NCBI GenBank assembly: GCA_036365145.1
Contig: JAEOAD010000040.1
Coordinates: forward strand, 16,281,501 to 16,345,500
Reading direction: 5' to 3'
DNA from: Orientallactaga sibirica
Lineage: Eukaryota > Chordata > Mammalia > Rodentia > Dipodidae
Length of the DNA stretch: 64,000 bases
The position numbers were made by a program, and so were the translations under genes. Of this stretch, positions 33,326 to 44,431 are shown one piece after another. The notes below the pieces were generated by a model, which saw only the letters and a list, made by a program, of their open reading frames with translations, ran no database searches and was not told the DNA's origin. Each line of letters starts with the position of its first letter. Positions within the stretch are counted from its first letter, which is position 1.

Positions 33326-33884
33326 CACTCTATTACTAAGGATTCACAAACCTGTGCTATGCTTACCCTACTTCTCTGTCAGCAGCAATACACATCCAAA
33401 AAAAAAAAAAAAAAAACAGCATTTTGTTTTCTATGAGAAATAGGCAAATGTGATGTGATTTCTGAATTCACAATCTTATTATTAGATATTTAGATCAGAT
33501 AAAATTAGATATTTACATCTAATATTGTTCAACATTAAAAGTAAGAACGATTTCAGAGCCCTCGTTTGATAAACTTTGGGATATAAATATACTAGTTAGT
33601 TTTTCTGAACTTGACATACTATACTTAGTGTAGCTGAACATCCATTCTCATTAAAGTTTGACCGGCAAACACTGGCTTGAAGACCAGTGGGCCTGTCAGA
33701 AGGAATCAGCCACGAGCCCGCCTTAGCTCCCTTCTGTTTGCTTTCCCAAAGAGCCTTGGATCAATGCTATGATTTATGTGTAGGTGTACTTTTAATTTGC
33801 CATTACCTCATTAGCTCTTTTACTGAGTCATTTTGCCTGGATTTCAAAGTATTTTGCAAGAGGAAATAACAGCTAAGCTTCCCC
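33326..33884. other. Unique AT-rich sequence
   Basis: Poly-A at 33399-33416, then AT-rich sequence with repeated 'agatattta' words (33486-33520). No gene supported. Confidence 0.4.
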
Positions 33885-34020
33885 ATATTTGGGCCAGGAC
33901 TGGCCAGCAGGAGACTTGGGCTTCCATCCCAGTTTGCCACTAAACAGCTGCATGACCTTGGCCAACCCACTTCACCTCTCTAGGCCTCAATTTCCTGTAG
34001 CTGATCTCTGAATTTCCTTT
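33885..34020 (+). mobile_element. MIR SINE relic
   Basis: Good MIR core: 'ctaaacagctgcatgaccttgg', 'ccaacccacttcacctctct', 'aggcctcaatttcctgtag'. Confidence 0.75.
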
Positions 34021-35174
34021 CGGCTTAAAAAAAATTATTTTGACAGCGTAATTTAATTATATCATAAAATCTCTGCAGTGTCGTTCATCTTTCTTTGTGC
34101 TCAAGGGTGGAGAAGGCAGACACATGCTCTCGTTCATTCACCAGTACTCACTGGGTTTATACCATGTACCAGGTAGGCTAGGAGGAGGTTTTACTCATGT
34201 ACAAACGTGAGTACCAAACAGGCATCACGTCAAAAAAAATCTTGCAGTCTTTTGGGGAGGTTGTGGTGCACATCCAAAGACATCAACACCCCCACGTAAC
34301 CCGGTGTTCATGCTATGCTTAAGGGGAACTTAGGGAAGGTCACGCAACTTATGGGAAGATTCAAGGAATCCATGGAGGAAGAGACGCTTGAGAGAGAAAC
34401 AACAGCCCATGCAAAAGAATAAAGAAAAGAATGGCCTGGAAAGTGTGTGGGACTCAGGGAATGACCAGTAATGATTCACTCGATGGGCAGGAGAGAAGCG
34501 GCAACCTGCTATTCTCTGCTCTCGTCAGACACGCCTCCTTCCCTGACCTTGGGCAGCACCTGCGCCTGCGCCTTGCTCCCCTGCCGCCTCCAGGGTTTCA
34601 GTTCCTCGGCAGAGATGTGCCCTGCTCCGTGATGAAGGGTATGTTGAGAAGCATCCCATCATCAAAGGATGGAGGCAAAGACAACTGACCTGGGTTCCAG
34701 TCTGTCCATGCCCATGCCAGGGACCAAGTTCAAGTTCATGCAGCAGACACAAAGACAATAACTCAAGCATCAGACACAGAATTCCTATACAAATATGGCA
34801 TAGATGTGGTATATAAAATAACACATGTTCTACACATATATACATACATATGTGCACACTTGTATGCATGTGTGTATGTATTATGCATACACATAACTAT
34901 ATCTGCTGTATCTATATCTATATAAATGATTCAGATTTTCCAACTGAACCTTGACTGATTCAGTATTTAAGAGTGGGGTTCCAGATTCTCCCCAGGACAT
35001 GCAGCATTTCCAGGTCACATTAATTTATACCCAGATCGTTATCAGCAAACCATTTTACATTGTTCTCTGCCAAGAGAAATAAAAAGCCAGACTCCAGCCA
35101 TTTCTAAGCAATTTATATTCTGTCTCATTCCAAACGGAGAAAGTTACTTATTCTTACAATAATAGTGACATTTT
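34021..35174. other. No recognised feature
   Basis: About 1.15 kb. Alternating TA/CA words at 34835-34925. Open frames at 34431-34869 lie on opposite strands and have no recognisable domain. Confidence 0.4.
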
Positions 35175-35370
35175 TTTTCTTTTTATTATATATCTGCAAT
35201 CAGAGAGAGAGAGTGAGAGAGAGAGAATGGGTGACTCATCAGGGCCTCTAGCCACTAGATGCATGTGCCACTTTGTGCATCTGGCTTTACATGGGTAGTG
35301 TGGAATCAAATCTGGCTCATTAAAGCTTTGTAGGCAAGTGCCTTAACTGCTGAGCCATCTCTCCAGCCCA
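35175..35370 (-). mobile_element. DIP SINE, minus strand, short middle
   Basis: Lacks part of the middle (jumps from 'gcctctagccactag' to 'atgcatgtgcc'). Reversed head ccatctctccagcccat. Confidence 0.82.
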
Positions 35371-35510
35371 TGTTATTTGTTTTTTAATCTCCCTATATAG
35401 TGAAAAGCTACTGATCAGCTGTGCTCATTGGTGATCCATTTCTTCATCTGTAAAATGGAGCTACAGTGACATTACTGTTAATGATGATGAATAAAAGAAA
35501 TGCAAGCAGA

Positions 35511-35718
35511 GGGGCTAGAGAGATGGCTCAGCAGCTAAGGCGCCAAAGGACCCAGGTTCAATTCCCCAGGAACCATGTAAGGTATCTGCACAAGGTGGCA
35601 CATGTGTCTGGAGTTCGTTTTCAGTGGCTGATGGCCCTGCTGTGCCCATTCTCTCTATCTCTATCTGCCTCTCTTTCTCTCTCTCTCTGTCAAATACATA
35701 ACTAAATAGTTTTTAAAA
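35511..35718 (+). mobile_element. DIP SINE (duplicated unit, copy 1)
   Basis: Head ggggctagagagatggctcag; short A-B spacing ('aaggcgccaaaggaccc'); B box GGTTCAATTCC. Counterpart at 38118. Confidence 0.87.
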
Positions 35719-35840
35719 GGAAACGCACACTGAGAGGTTGTACATTGCTTGGCACATGGGAATTACTGAAGCACGGGAAGAAAATCTTGATTTTTCATGA
35801 AGGAGGAAGCATGACCACGTCAATAAGAACCTGGAATCTA

Positions 35841-36046
35841 GGCTGGAGAGATGGTTTAGCAGTTAAGGCATCTGCCTGCAAAGCCAAAGGACCCAAGTTT
35901 GAGTCCCCAGAACCCACGTAAGCCAGATACACAAGGGGATGCATGCGTTTGGAGTTCATTTGCAGTGGCTGGAGGCCCTGGCGTGCGTGCTCTCTCTTTC
36001 TTTCTTTCTTTCTCAAATAAATAAATAAATAATATTTTTTTAAAAA
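35841..36046 (+). mobile_element. DIP SINE (duplicated unit, copy 1)
   Basis: Exact 16-bp duplication aagaacctggaatcta at 35825-35840 and 36047-36062. Counterpart at 38448 differs by an A-to-G in the head. Confidence 0.92.
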
Positions 36047-36242
36047 AAGAACCTGGAATCTAAAGCTCAGGAGCAGGAGCAGTCCCCCACTCTGGTGTTT
36101 GGGTTAAATAAAATTCAATAGCACTTTGTTGAAGAGGAGAAACAGAGAAATAGTCACCTCTGAATGACTTTTATGACTGCATTTGTGCAACACGGGCATC
36201 TGCTTCTAGAGAGCCCAGGACAAATCTCAGAACTCCAAGGTA

Positions 36243-36870
36243 GTGAAAGAGAGCCTGGTAAAATGGACCAGTGGGTAAGAGGGCTTGCCCCACAAGAATG
36301 AGGGCCTGAGAGGGTCTGCGTTTGATCCCAGCACCCATGCAAAAAGTGGGGCCTGACTACACACACACCTCTAACCCCAGTCTTTGGACAGTGGGCAGAG
36401 ATAGGAAAATCACTGGTGCTTTCTGGACAGCCAGTCTGCCTAAAAATGGCAGCTTTGGGCTGAGTGAGAGACTTCATCTCAAGGAAATGACATGGAAGAG
36501 AACAGTGTTCTCCTCTGGTCTGCTCTGTCTCAAGAAAACAACACACGGGCTGGAGAGATGGCTTAGCAGTTAAGGCATTTGCCTGTGAAGCCTAAGGACC
36601 CAGGTTCAATTCTCCAGGATCCACACAGGCCAGATGCACAAGGTGGCACATGCATCTGGAGTTAGTTTGCAGTGTCTGGAGGCCCTGGTGTGCTCATTCT
36701 CTCTCTCTCTCTAATAAATAAATTAAAATTTTAAAAAATTTTAAAGAAAACAACACAGAAGAGTGATAAAGGACAGCACATTGTCCTCCCGCCTCCATAC
36801 CTGTGCTCATGGGGCATGCACATCTGCATACACATGTGTATTCACTATACATACATGTACCACACACACC
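36243..36870 (+). mobile_element. B4/RSINE1-like SINE, split by a DIP
   Basis: The B4 head and body (36243-36545) and its 3' part with 'cctcccgcctccatacctgtgc' (36758-36870) are separated by a DIP. Confidence 0.68.
36546..36743 (+). mobile_element. DIP SINE inside B4 (copy 1)
   Basis: Exact duplication aagaaaacaacaca at 36532-36545 and 36744-36757. Shows the DIP is younger than the B4. Confidence 0.92.
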
Positions 36871-36952
36871 ACACCACACTTACTGCTTACTGGGTGGTTG
36901 GTCTTTCTTGTACCCAACTATTAGGAATATTTGTTAGATTAAAAAAGTTCTA

Positions 36953-37168
36953 GGGGTTGGAGAGATGGTCAGTGGTTAAAGGGGCTTGCTTCCAAAGCTT
37001 GCTGGGCCAGGTTCAATTTCCCAGCAGCCCATGTAAAGTCAGACCCATGTAAAGTCAGACAGACATTCATTTGTGACAGAAAGAGACCTAGTGCATGTGT
37101 ATACACACACACACACACACACACACTCACTCACTCACATATGAAAATAATAAATAAATACATAAATA
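36953..37168 (+). mobile_element. Diverged DIP SINE with (CA)n (copy 1)
   Basis: Middle carries a short internal duplication (cccatgtaaagtcaga twice) and a (CA)n run at 37103-37127 in place of the CT stretch. Confidence 0.75.
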
Positions 37169-37361
37169 ATGTATAAATGATGTGAATTGCAAATACTGTT
37201 TTTCTTGTGTCTGACTTTGTTAATAGTGGCTCAAACTTCCCAAATAATATATATTTAATTGAAATGTCACTTACATCTAACTCAATCTTGAAATCATAAA
37301 GGAACAAATTTTTCCAAAAGTGAGTGTATATATAGGTATGCATTTTAAAAAAGAGGATGAA

Positions 37362-37563
37362 GGGCTGGAGAAATGGCTTAGCGGTTAAACACTTGCTTGT
37401 GAAGCCTAAGGACCCTGGTTCAAGGCTCCCCAGGACCCACGTAAGCCAGATGCACAAGGTGGCACATGCATCTGGAGTTCGTTTGCAGTGGCTGGAGGCC
37501 CTAGTGCACCCATTTTCTCTCTCTCTCTCTCTCTCTCTGCCTCTTTCTCTCTGTCTGTTGCTC

Positions 37564-37597
<34 letters not shown>
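37362..37597 (+). mobile_element. DIP SINE with (AAAT)n tail (copy 1)
   Basis: Flanks aagaggatgaa and aaaggatgaa. The tail is about eight AAAT units; the counterpart at 39968 has fewer. Confidence 0.87.
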
Positions 37598-37599
<2 letters not shown>

Positions 37600-37785
37600 A
37601 AGGATGAAATGTCTAGTTTGCAACCCAAAATTCTTATGAAGCATACTTTTGCTTCAGATATTGTATCTTAGCATAACTGTGCTAAATATTGGATCTAAAG
37701 AAAGTATTAATGTATAATAATAGGATTGTTGTTGGCATAAAATAATTAACCATAGAAGAGTCCCAAGCTATAAAACACACTGATA

Positions 37786-37885
37786 GCAGTGTGATTATGA
37801 CACATTGTATACATGTATCAAATTACCATAATGGGTCCCATAAGGATGTACAAATATTATGGTACAATAAAGACAAAAAAAAAAC
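37786..37885 (+). mobile_element. 5'-truncated L1 3' end, about 100 bp (copy 1)
   Basis: Looks like an L1 3' terminus: 'tgattatgacacattgtata', 'catgtatcaaattacc', 'aaatattatggtacaataaag' and then an A run. With the B1 that follows it is bracketed by the exact 15-bp duplication taaaacacactgata at 37771-37785 and 38069-38083. Confidence 0.65.
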
Positions 37886-37899
37886 AAAAACAAATAACA

Positions 37900-38035
37900 G
37901 CCAGGCATGGTGGCGTATGCCTTTAATCCCAGCACTTGGGAGGTAGAGGTAGGAGGATTGGTATGAATATGAGGCCACCCTGAGACTACAAAGTTAATTC
38001 CAGGGCCAGAGTGGTGAGACCCTACCTTGAAAAAC

Positions 38036-38066
<31 letters not shown>
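37900..38066 (+). mobile_element. B1 SINE in the L1 tail (copy 1)
   Basis: B1 head gccaggcatggtggcgtatg, body, then an A run to 38066. It has no separate flanking duplication that I can see. Confidence 0.88.
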
Positions 38067-38069
<3 letters not shown>

Positions 38070-38117
38070 AAAACACACTGATATCTCACAGGAAGAAAAC
38101 TTAGAAATGCAAGCAGA

Positions 38118-38325
38118 GGGGCTAGAGAGATGGCTCAGCAGCTAAGGCGCCAAAGGACCCAGGTTCAATTCCCCAGGAACCATGTAAGGTATCTGCACAA
38201 GGTGGCACATGTGTCTGGAGTTCGTTTTCAGTGGCTGATGGCCCTGCTGTGCCCATTCTCTCTATCTCTATCTGCCTCTCTTTCTCTCTCTCTCTGTCAA
38301 ATACATAACTAAATAGTTTTTAAAA
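38118..38325 (+). mobile_element. DIP SINE (copy 2 of 35511)
   Basis: Identical by eye to its counterpart at 35511. Confidence 0.87.
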
Positions 38326-38447
38326 GGAAACGCACACTGAGAGGTTGTACATTGCTTGGCACATGGGAATTACTGAAGCACGGGAAGAAAATCTTGATTT
38401 TTCATGAAGGAGGAAGCATGACCACGTCAATAAGAACCTGGAATCTA

Positions 38448-38652
38448 GGCTGGGGAGATGGTTTAGCAGTTAAGGCATCTGCCTGCAAAGCCAAAGGACC
38501 CAAGTTTGAGTCCCCAGAACCCACGTAAGCCAGATACACAAGGGGATGCATGCGTTTGGAGTTCATTTGCAGTGGCTGGAGGCCCTGGCGTGCGTGCTCT
38601 CTCTTTCTTTCTTTCTTTCTCAAATAAATAAATAAATAATATTTTTTTAAAA
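38448..38652 (+). mobile_element. DIP SINE (copy 2 of 35841)
   Basis: Keeps the flanking aagaacctggaatcta on both sides. One A shorter in the tail. Confidence 0.9.
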
Positions 38653-38849
38653 AAGAACCTGGAATCTAAAGCTCAGGAGCAGGAGCAGTCCCCCACTCTG
38701 GTGTTTGGGTTAAATAAAATTCAATAGCACTTTGTTGAAGAGGAGAAACAGAGAAATAGTCACCTCTGAATGACTTTTATGACTGCATTTGTGCAACACG
38801 GGCATCTGCTTCTAGAGAGCCCAGGACAAATCTCAGAACTCCAAGGTAG

Positions 38850-39476
38850 TGAAAGAGAGCCTGGTAAAATGGACCAGTGGGTAAGAGGGCTTGCCCCACA
38901 AGAATGAGGGCCTGAGAGGGTCTGCGTTTGATCCCAGCACCCATGCAAAAAGTGGGGCCTGACTACACACACACCTCTAACCCCAGTCTTTGGACAGTGG
39001 GCAGAGATAGGAAAATCACTGGTGCTTTCTGGACAGCCAGTCTGCCTAAAAATGGCAGCTTTGGGCTGAGTGAGAGACTTCATCTCAAGGAAATGACATG
39101 GAAGAGAACAGTGTTCTCCTCTGGTCTGCTCTGTCTCAAGAAAAACAAACACGGGCTGGAGAGATGGCTTAGCAGTTAAGGCATTTGCCTGTGAAGCCTA
39201 AGGACCCAGGTTCAATTCTCCAGGATCCACACAGGCCAGATGCACAAGGTGGCACATGCATCTGGAGTTAGTTTGCAGTGTCTGGAGGCCCTGGTGTGCT
39301 CATTCTCTCTCTCTCTCTAATAAATAAATTAAAATTTTAAAAAATTTTAAAGAAAACAACACAGAAGAGTGATAAAGGACAGCACATTGTCCTCCCGCCT
39401 CCATACCTGTGCTCATGGGGCATGCACATCTGCATACACATGTGTATTCACTATACATACATGTACCACACACACC
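38850..39476 (+). mobile_element. B4-like SINE split by a DIP (copy 2)
   Basis: Same structure as at 36243. The left-hand duplication of the inner DIP reads aagaaaaacaaacac here, changed from copy 1. Confidence 0.68.
39153..39349 (+). mobile_element. DIP SINE inside B4 (copy 2)
   Basis: Counterpart of 36546. Confidence 0.9.
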
Positions 39477-39559
39477 ACACCACACTTACTGCTTACTGGG
39501 TGGTTGGTCTTTCTTGTACCCAACTATTAGGAATATTTGTTAGATTAAAAAAGTTCTAG

Positions 39560-39775
39560 GGGTTGGAGAGATGGTCAGTGGTTAAAGGGGCTTGCTTCCA
39601 AAGCTTGCTGGGCCAGGTTCAATTTCCCAGCAGCCCATGTAAAGTCAGACCCATGTAAAGTCAGACAGACATTCATTTGTGACAGAAAGAGACCCTAGTG
39701 CATGTGTATACACACACACACACACACACACACTCACTCACTCACATATGAAAATAATAAATAAATACATAAATA
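39560..39775 (+). mobile_element. Diverged DIP SINE with (CA)n (copy 2)
   Basis: Counterpart of 36953, with one extra C ('gagaccctagtg'). Confidence 0.75.
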
Positions 39776-39967
39776 ATGTATAAATGATGTGAATTGCAAA
39801 TACTGTTTTTCTTGTGTCTGACTTTGTTAATAGTGGCTCAAACTTCCCAAATAATATATATTTAACGAAATGTCACTTACATCTAACTCAATCTTGAAAT
39901 CATAAAGGAACAAATTTTTCCAAAAGTGAGTGTATATATAGGTATGCATTTTAAAAAAGAGGATGAA

Positions 39968-40170
39968 GGGCTGGAGAAATGGCTTAGCGGTTAAACACTT
40001 GCTTGTGAAGCCTAAGGACCCTGGTTCAAGGCTCCCCCAGGACCCACGTAAGCCAGATGCACAAGGTGGCACATGCATCTGGAGTTCGTTTGCAGTGGCT
40101 GGAGGCCCTAGTGCACCCATTTTCTCTCTCTCTCTCTCTCTCTCTGCCTCTTTCTCTCTGTCTGTTGCTC

Positions 40171-40203
<33 letters not shown>
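39968..40203 (+). mobile_element. DIP SINE with (AAAT)n tail (copy 2)
   Basis: Counterpart of 37362, with an extra C ('gctcccccagg') and a shorter tail. Confidence 0.87.
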
Positions 40204-40206
<3 letters not shown>

Positions 40207-40391
40207 AGGATGAAATGTCTAGTTTGCAACCCAAAATTCTTATGAAGCATACTTTTGCTTCAGATATTGTATCTTAGCATAACTGTGCTAAATATTGGAT
40301 CTAAAGAAAGTATTAATGTATAATAATAGGATTGTTGTTGGCATAAAATAATTAACCATAGAAGAGTCCCAAGCTATAAAACACACTGATA

Positions 40392-40641
40392 GCAGTGTGA
40401 TTATGACACATTGTATACATGTATCAAATTACCATAATGGGTCCCATAAGGATGTACAAATATTATGGTACAATAAAGACAAAAAAAAAACAAAAACAAA
40501 TAACAGCCAGGCATGGTGGCGTATGCCTTTAATCCCAGCACTTGGGAGGTAGAGGTAGGAGGATTGGTATGAATATGAGGCCACCCTGAGACTACAAAGT
40601 TAATTCCAGGGCCAGAGTGGTGAGACCCTACCTTGAAAAAC

Positions 40642-40680
<39 letters not shown>
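40392..40680 (+). mobile_element. L1 3' end plus B1 unit (copy 2)
   Basis: L1 tail at 40392-40490, B1 at about 40505-40641, then an A run to about 40679, longer than in copy 1. Flanked by taaaacacactgata at 40377-40391 and 40682-40696. Confidence 0.7.
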
Positions 40681-40682
<2 letters not shown>

Positions 40683-40715
40683 AAAACACACTGATATCTC
40701 ACAGGAAGAAAACTT

Positions 40716-41634
40716 CAAGACCAAGACCTCTGAGCCTGCAAGAACGGCCTCGGACATTTCCCAGGGCTAGCTGGAGTGTCCCCCACAGCTGCTCGGCGAC
40801 GCTTTTGCTGACCAGCGCAAGGAAAACCATCTCCAGAAACCAGAGCCTTCACCAAGGAGCCTGGATGATTCCTGGATGATTCTTGTCCCCTGACACAGAG
40901 GCACACAGAGTCTTTCTCCCCCTCCAGTCGTAATGTCATGTGCTGTCCCCGAGCCAAAACCAGGGGAGGAACACAGGAAGAACGGTATAAGGAATCCCTC
41001 CACAGGAAGAGCGAGGGGGTCTTCAGACGCAAGTGGACACAAGATGGACCCAGCAGGCAGTCAGGGGCCCGTGGGGACCAGGCTGCATTACTGTCCTGGG
41101 ACGACAGCCGTCATCCTCCAAACCTGCCTGCCCTGGGGCACGTCAGAGTCCCCTGAATGTGACCTCGACGTCCAAGGACTGCTTCTTTGTGTAGCTGAGA
41201 TGATCAGCTTTCTGTCCCTTGTTGACTGGCTTCAGAGCCCATGTTGAGTACTCCTTGTTGACTACCCTTCGGATCCCTTTCTAGTTTCTCTCAGTTCCGG
41301 TTCCCCGTCAACCTTCTTCCGGTTTGTGGTCCTCCTCTTCCTTCCTGAAGGAGACACGCTCAGGAGGTGCAAGGAAATGACATGATAAAGAGAGCTACCG
41401 TGGTCTCTGCTCCACCAAGAAGCCCAAGAAAGCAGTATGTTCTTTTTATTGGTTTGCTGTGGGCCAGTGTCTCCAAGGTGGCTTAGAAGGAAGGCAGCTG
41501 GCAGCCCGGGGAACTCCTGTCTAGGATGGGGAAGTTCTAAAATCAGCTTGACTGCCTCCCATCACCAACTCACACTTCCAGTCTCTTGCTTTGATTTTTG
41601 TATTTTGTTATTTGTTTTTATTTGTTTGTTTGGT
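40716..41634. other. No recognised feature
   Basis: About 920 bp, GC-richer than average. Several overlapping open frames of about 70-105 codons on both strands, none with a recognisable domain. A short direct repeat, gcctggatgattcctggatgattc, lies near 40860. Confidence 0.4.
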
Positions 41635-41746
41635 TTGTTGGTTGAGACAACATCTCACTATGCAGCTTAAGCCATCCTCAAACTCTCTATGTAATCTAGG
41701 CTGGCCTTGAGCTTACAATTCTCTTCAGCTTCCCATGTACTGGGAT
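41635..41746 (-). mobile_element. B1-like relic, minus strand
   Basis: Reversed B1 features: 'gagacaacatctcactatgc', 'gtaatctaggctggccttgag', 'cttcccatgtactgggatc'. Diverged. Confidence 0.55.
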
Positions 41747-41761
41747 CATACATTTAATCTT

Positions 41762-41988
41762 TTTAAAAAATTCTTCTTAAATTTATTTATTAGCAACAGA
41801 CAGAAAGAGAAAGAGGCAGAGAGAGAGAGAATGGGTACGCCAGGGCCTCCAGCCACTGCAAACGAACTCCAGATGCATGCGCCACCTCGTGTATCTGGCT
41901 TACTTGAGTACTGGGGAACTGAGCCTTGAACTGGAGTCCTTAGGCTTCACAGGCAAGTGCTTAACCACTAAGCCATCTCTCCAGCCCC
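41762..41988 (-). mobile_element. DIP SINE, minus strand
   Basis: Exact 15-bp duplication catacatttaatctt at 41747-41761 and 41989-42003. Confidence 0.93.
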
Positions 41989-42061
41989 CATACATTTAAT
42001 CTTCTATCGGGCTTTCTGCCTATCTTCCTTTCTTCTTTCCTTCCTTCTCTTCTTCCTTCCT

Positions 42062-42263
42062 TTTTAAAAATATTTATTTTTTGCAAACAGAGAGAGAGAG
42101 AGAGATTGAGAATGCATGCACCAGGGCCTCTAGCCACCGTAAACAAACTCCAGATGCATGTGCCACTTTGTGCATCTGGCTTTATGTGAGTACTGGGGAA
42201 TCGAACCCAGGCTGTCAGGCTTTGCAAGCAAGTGCCCAAGTCACTAATCCATCTCTTTAACCC
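42062..42263 (-). mobile_element. DIP SINE, minus strand, in pyrimidine-rich flank
   Basis: Reversed head 'atccatctctttaacccc' is diverged. Surrounded by (CTTC)n-like sequence at 42022-42060 and 42265-42300. Confidence 0.8.
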
Positions 42264-42334
42264 CTTTCTTTTTTTTCTTCCTTCTTTTCTTCTTTCTTCC
42301 TCTGTTTCTCTTTGTGTGTCTCTTTCCTGTCTTT

Positions 42335-42437
42335 GCTTTCCCAGCAATGGGCTTACAGGTATGCACCACCACGCACAGCCTATAGGTGGGTGCTGGGGAT
42401 CACATTCAGGTGCCCACTAAGCCATCTCCCCAGCCCC
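42335..42437 (-). mobile_element. B4-like relic, minus strand
   Basis: Read in reverse: a SINE head (gggctggggagatggcttag), 'gatccccagcaccca', then a B1-like 'gtgcgtggtggtgcatacct'. Truncated. Confidence 0.5.
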
Positions 42438-42689
42438 CAGAGCTCTTGTCTTTAGGGCAGCATCGTAGCAGCCTCTGCTCCTTTCTCATCTGCCTTACCT
42501 TGAAAGCCCTTCAGACTTCACAGAGCACCCGCGCATCTGAGAAATCTTGGAGCTCAAGGAAGTGGTAAATTATGCAGATGTTGTTGATAAACTGAATCTC
42601 TAAAACCAGCTGTCTGAAGACATGCCAAAGTCTTAATTAAAACAAATGGCCATTGTTAGAGCCAGCCCGGACCCTGGAGACCAGTGAGT

Positions 42690-42800
42690 ACAGAATACCT
42701 TCTTTCAGATGACGCAAAGAGACCAGGAGAAGTTAAGTGTCCTTTCCGGGGTCAGTCAGCTGCAAGTGGCTGACCTGGGATTCTGGTCCTGGTATCTTAA
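42690..42800 (-). mobile_element. MIR relic, minus strand
   Basis: 'agaccaggagaagttaagtg', 'tttccggggtcagtcagctg', 'gacctgggattctggtcctg' match reversed MIR order. Confidence 0.6.
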
Positions 42801-42912
42801 TTTTGCCAGTATGATTTCCATGGTGCCCACGTACAATGACCGTGTAAATACAATGGGCTTGCCAGAGCCAAAGCACCTGAGCATCCAAACTGTGATTCTG
42901 GAAGAGAATTAT

Positions 42913-43128
42913 GGGGCTGGAGAGATGGCTCAGTGGTTACAGCACTTGCCTGCAAAGCCTAATGACCCAGGTTCAGTTCCCCAGTACCCACATAAAGCCA
43001 GATGCACAAAGTGGCTCATGCGTCTGGGGTTCATTTGCAGTGCCTAGAGGCTTTGACACACCCATTTCTCTCTCTTCCTCTCTCTCTCTCTTCTCTCTGC
43101 TTGTAAATAAATAAAAATATTTTTTAGG
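42913..43128 (+). mobile_element. DIP SINE, type A
   Basis: Head gggctggagagatggctcag; flanks agagaatta (before) and aagagaattg (after, near 43131). Confidence 0.87.
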
Positions 43129-43172
43129 AAAAGAGAATTGCTATGCTAGCTAGACTCAGCAAGAGAAATTTT

Positions 43173-43245
43173 GTCACACACACACATACACACACGTGCA
43201 CACACACACACACATTTGTATATACACATATGCACACACACAGAG
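43173..43245. repeat. (CA)n-rich patch
   Basis: Interrupted CA dinucleotides. Confidence 0.9.
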
Positions 43246-43436
43246 ACATCAATAAACTGTTTCAGTTTGGGAGTTAGATAGCAAAGCCTTAAGCAGGGAC
43301 TTATAGAAAATTGTGTCTATAATCCTTTATAGCCAGATAATTGGGATGATTTCTATAAAATCAAACCACACCCTGTTTATTCATCCAAGTCTGTGAAAAC
43401 CACAAACCAATCCAAAGAAGGTCATTTCACAAATAT

Positions 43437-43525
43437 ATCTGGCCTGCATGGATACTGGGGAGTAGAACCTGGGTCCTTAAGCTTCATGGGCATGTGCCAT
43501 AACTACTTAGCCATATCTCCATCCC
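43437..43525 (-). mobile_element. DIP SINE head fragment, minus strand
   Basis: Only the reversed head half is present ('gatactggggagtagaacct ... ccatatctccatccc'). Confidence 0.7.
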
Positions 43526-43544
43526 AACTATAAACTTTTAACTA

Positions 43545-43690
43545 TGAAAAATGGAGATATTGCTCAGTGGTTAAAGGTGCTTGCTTACAAAACTTGCTGG
43601 CCCCAGTACCCATGTAAAGGCAGATGCACAAAGTGGTGCATGCATCTGGAGTTTCTTTGCAATAGCACAAGGCCCTGGTTCACCCATACT

Positions 43691-43727
<37 letters not shown>

Positions 43728-43748
43728 TAAATGAATAAAAATATTTTT
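43545..43748 (+). mobile_element. DIP SINE with (GT)n
   Basis: B-box region lost ('cttgctggccccagtaccc'). A (GT)n run at 43694-43727 replaces the CT stretch. Confidence 0.8.
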
Positions 43749-44414
43749 AAAACAAAAAAAATGGACTTAAACTCTTATTTGTTTCACATCATTTTCCACC
43801 CTTGGAAGCAATAATTTTCCCTTAATTATCCTACCATTAAATGTTTGATTCACCTTTGTACACACCACATACCAAATATTTCATCTTTTCACTAAAATGT
43901 CCAAGGTGTTCAGAGTAATCTGACTGGTGCTGGCCAGCCTCCCTCCACACAGTGAGAGTAGACAGTCAGCAGGCTTTCCTATTAATGGAAAGTAGATGTC
44001 AATGGTGGGGCCTTCCTCCCAGTAGCAGTTTACCATTCCTGATCTTCCCTGCTGATGACCCATTCAGAGAAAAGAAAGGTCACATGCCTCAAAGGAATCA
44101 TGCTGTGTGACCCACTGCAGGAGAGCCTTTTGCTTTCCCTTCGTACTGGGACCATAGTTTGGGTATAAAGGTGAGTGGGTCAGTGGCTGGAGGTGATAGG
44201 GAAGGCCAGGTCAGTGTCCATGCTGCTAACACACAACCTTCTCTCAGCACTGTCACGGGGTCTCCAGCCTGGGAGGGTCAGAACCTCCCTACCTCACAAA
44301 AGAGGACCCCTGTGTCTCCTCTCTCCTCAACACATCTCTGTTAGACAAACAAATCTATATCCAGTCAATCTACAGCTGATCTACAGCTCATCTTCTCTAA
44401 AATGCACATTGTCT
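43749..44414. other. No recognised feature
   Basis: About 665 bp of unique-looking sequence. Open frames of up to 98 codons run into the following DIP. Confidence 0.4.
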
Positions 44415-44431
44415 AAAAACTGTCATGATGT

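Larger units (their letters stand above)
35496..38102 (+). repeat. Tandem duplication unit, copy 1 (2607 bp)
   Basis: This segment is repeated head-to-tail at 38103. It holds DIPs at 35511, 35841, 36546, 36953 and 37362, a B4, and a short L1 tail plus B1. The unit starts at agaaatgcaagcagagg and ends at ggaagaaaactt. I see no microhomology longer than a base or two at the junction. Confidence 0.95.
38103..40715 (+). repeat. Tandem duplication unit, copy 2 (about 2613 bp)
   Basis: Matches copy 1 throughout. Differences seen by eye are few: A versus G at 35847/38454, attg versus acg near 37258/39864, one extra C in two places, a rearranged base or two near 36541/39147, and length changes in A, (AAAT)n and (CA)n runs. 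Confidence 0.95.

Noticed and set aside
36154..36546. 130-codon minus frame, repeated at 38760-39152
   Set aside because: Lies mostly in a B4-like SINE. The second copy comes from the tandem duplication, so repetition is not evidence of a gene family.
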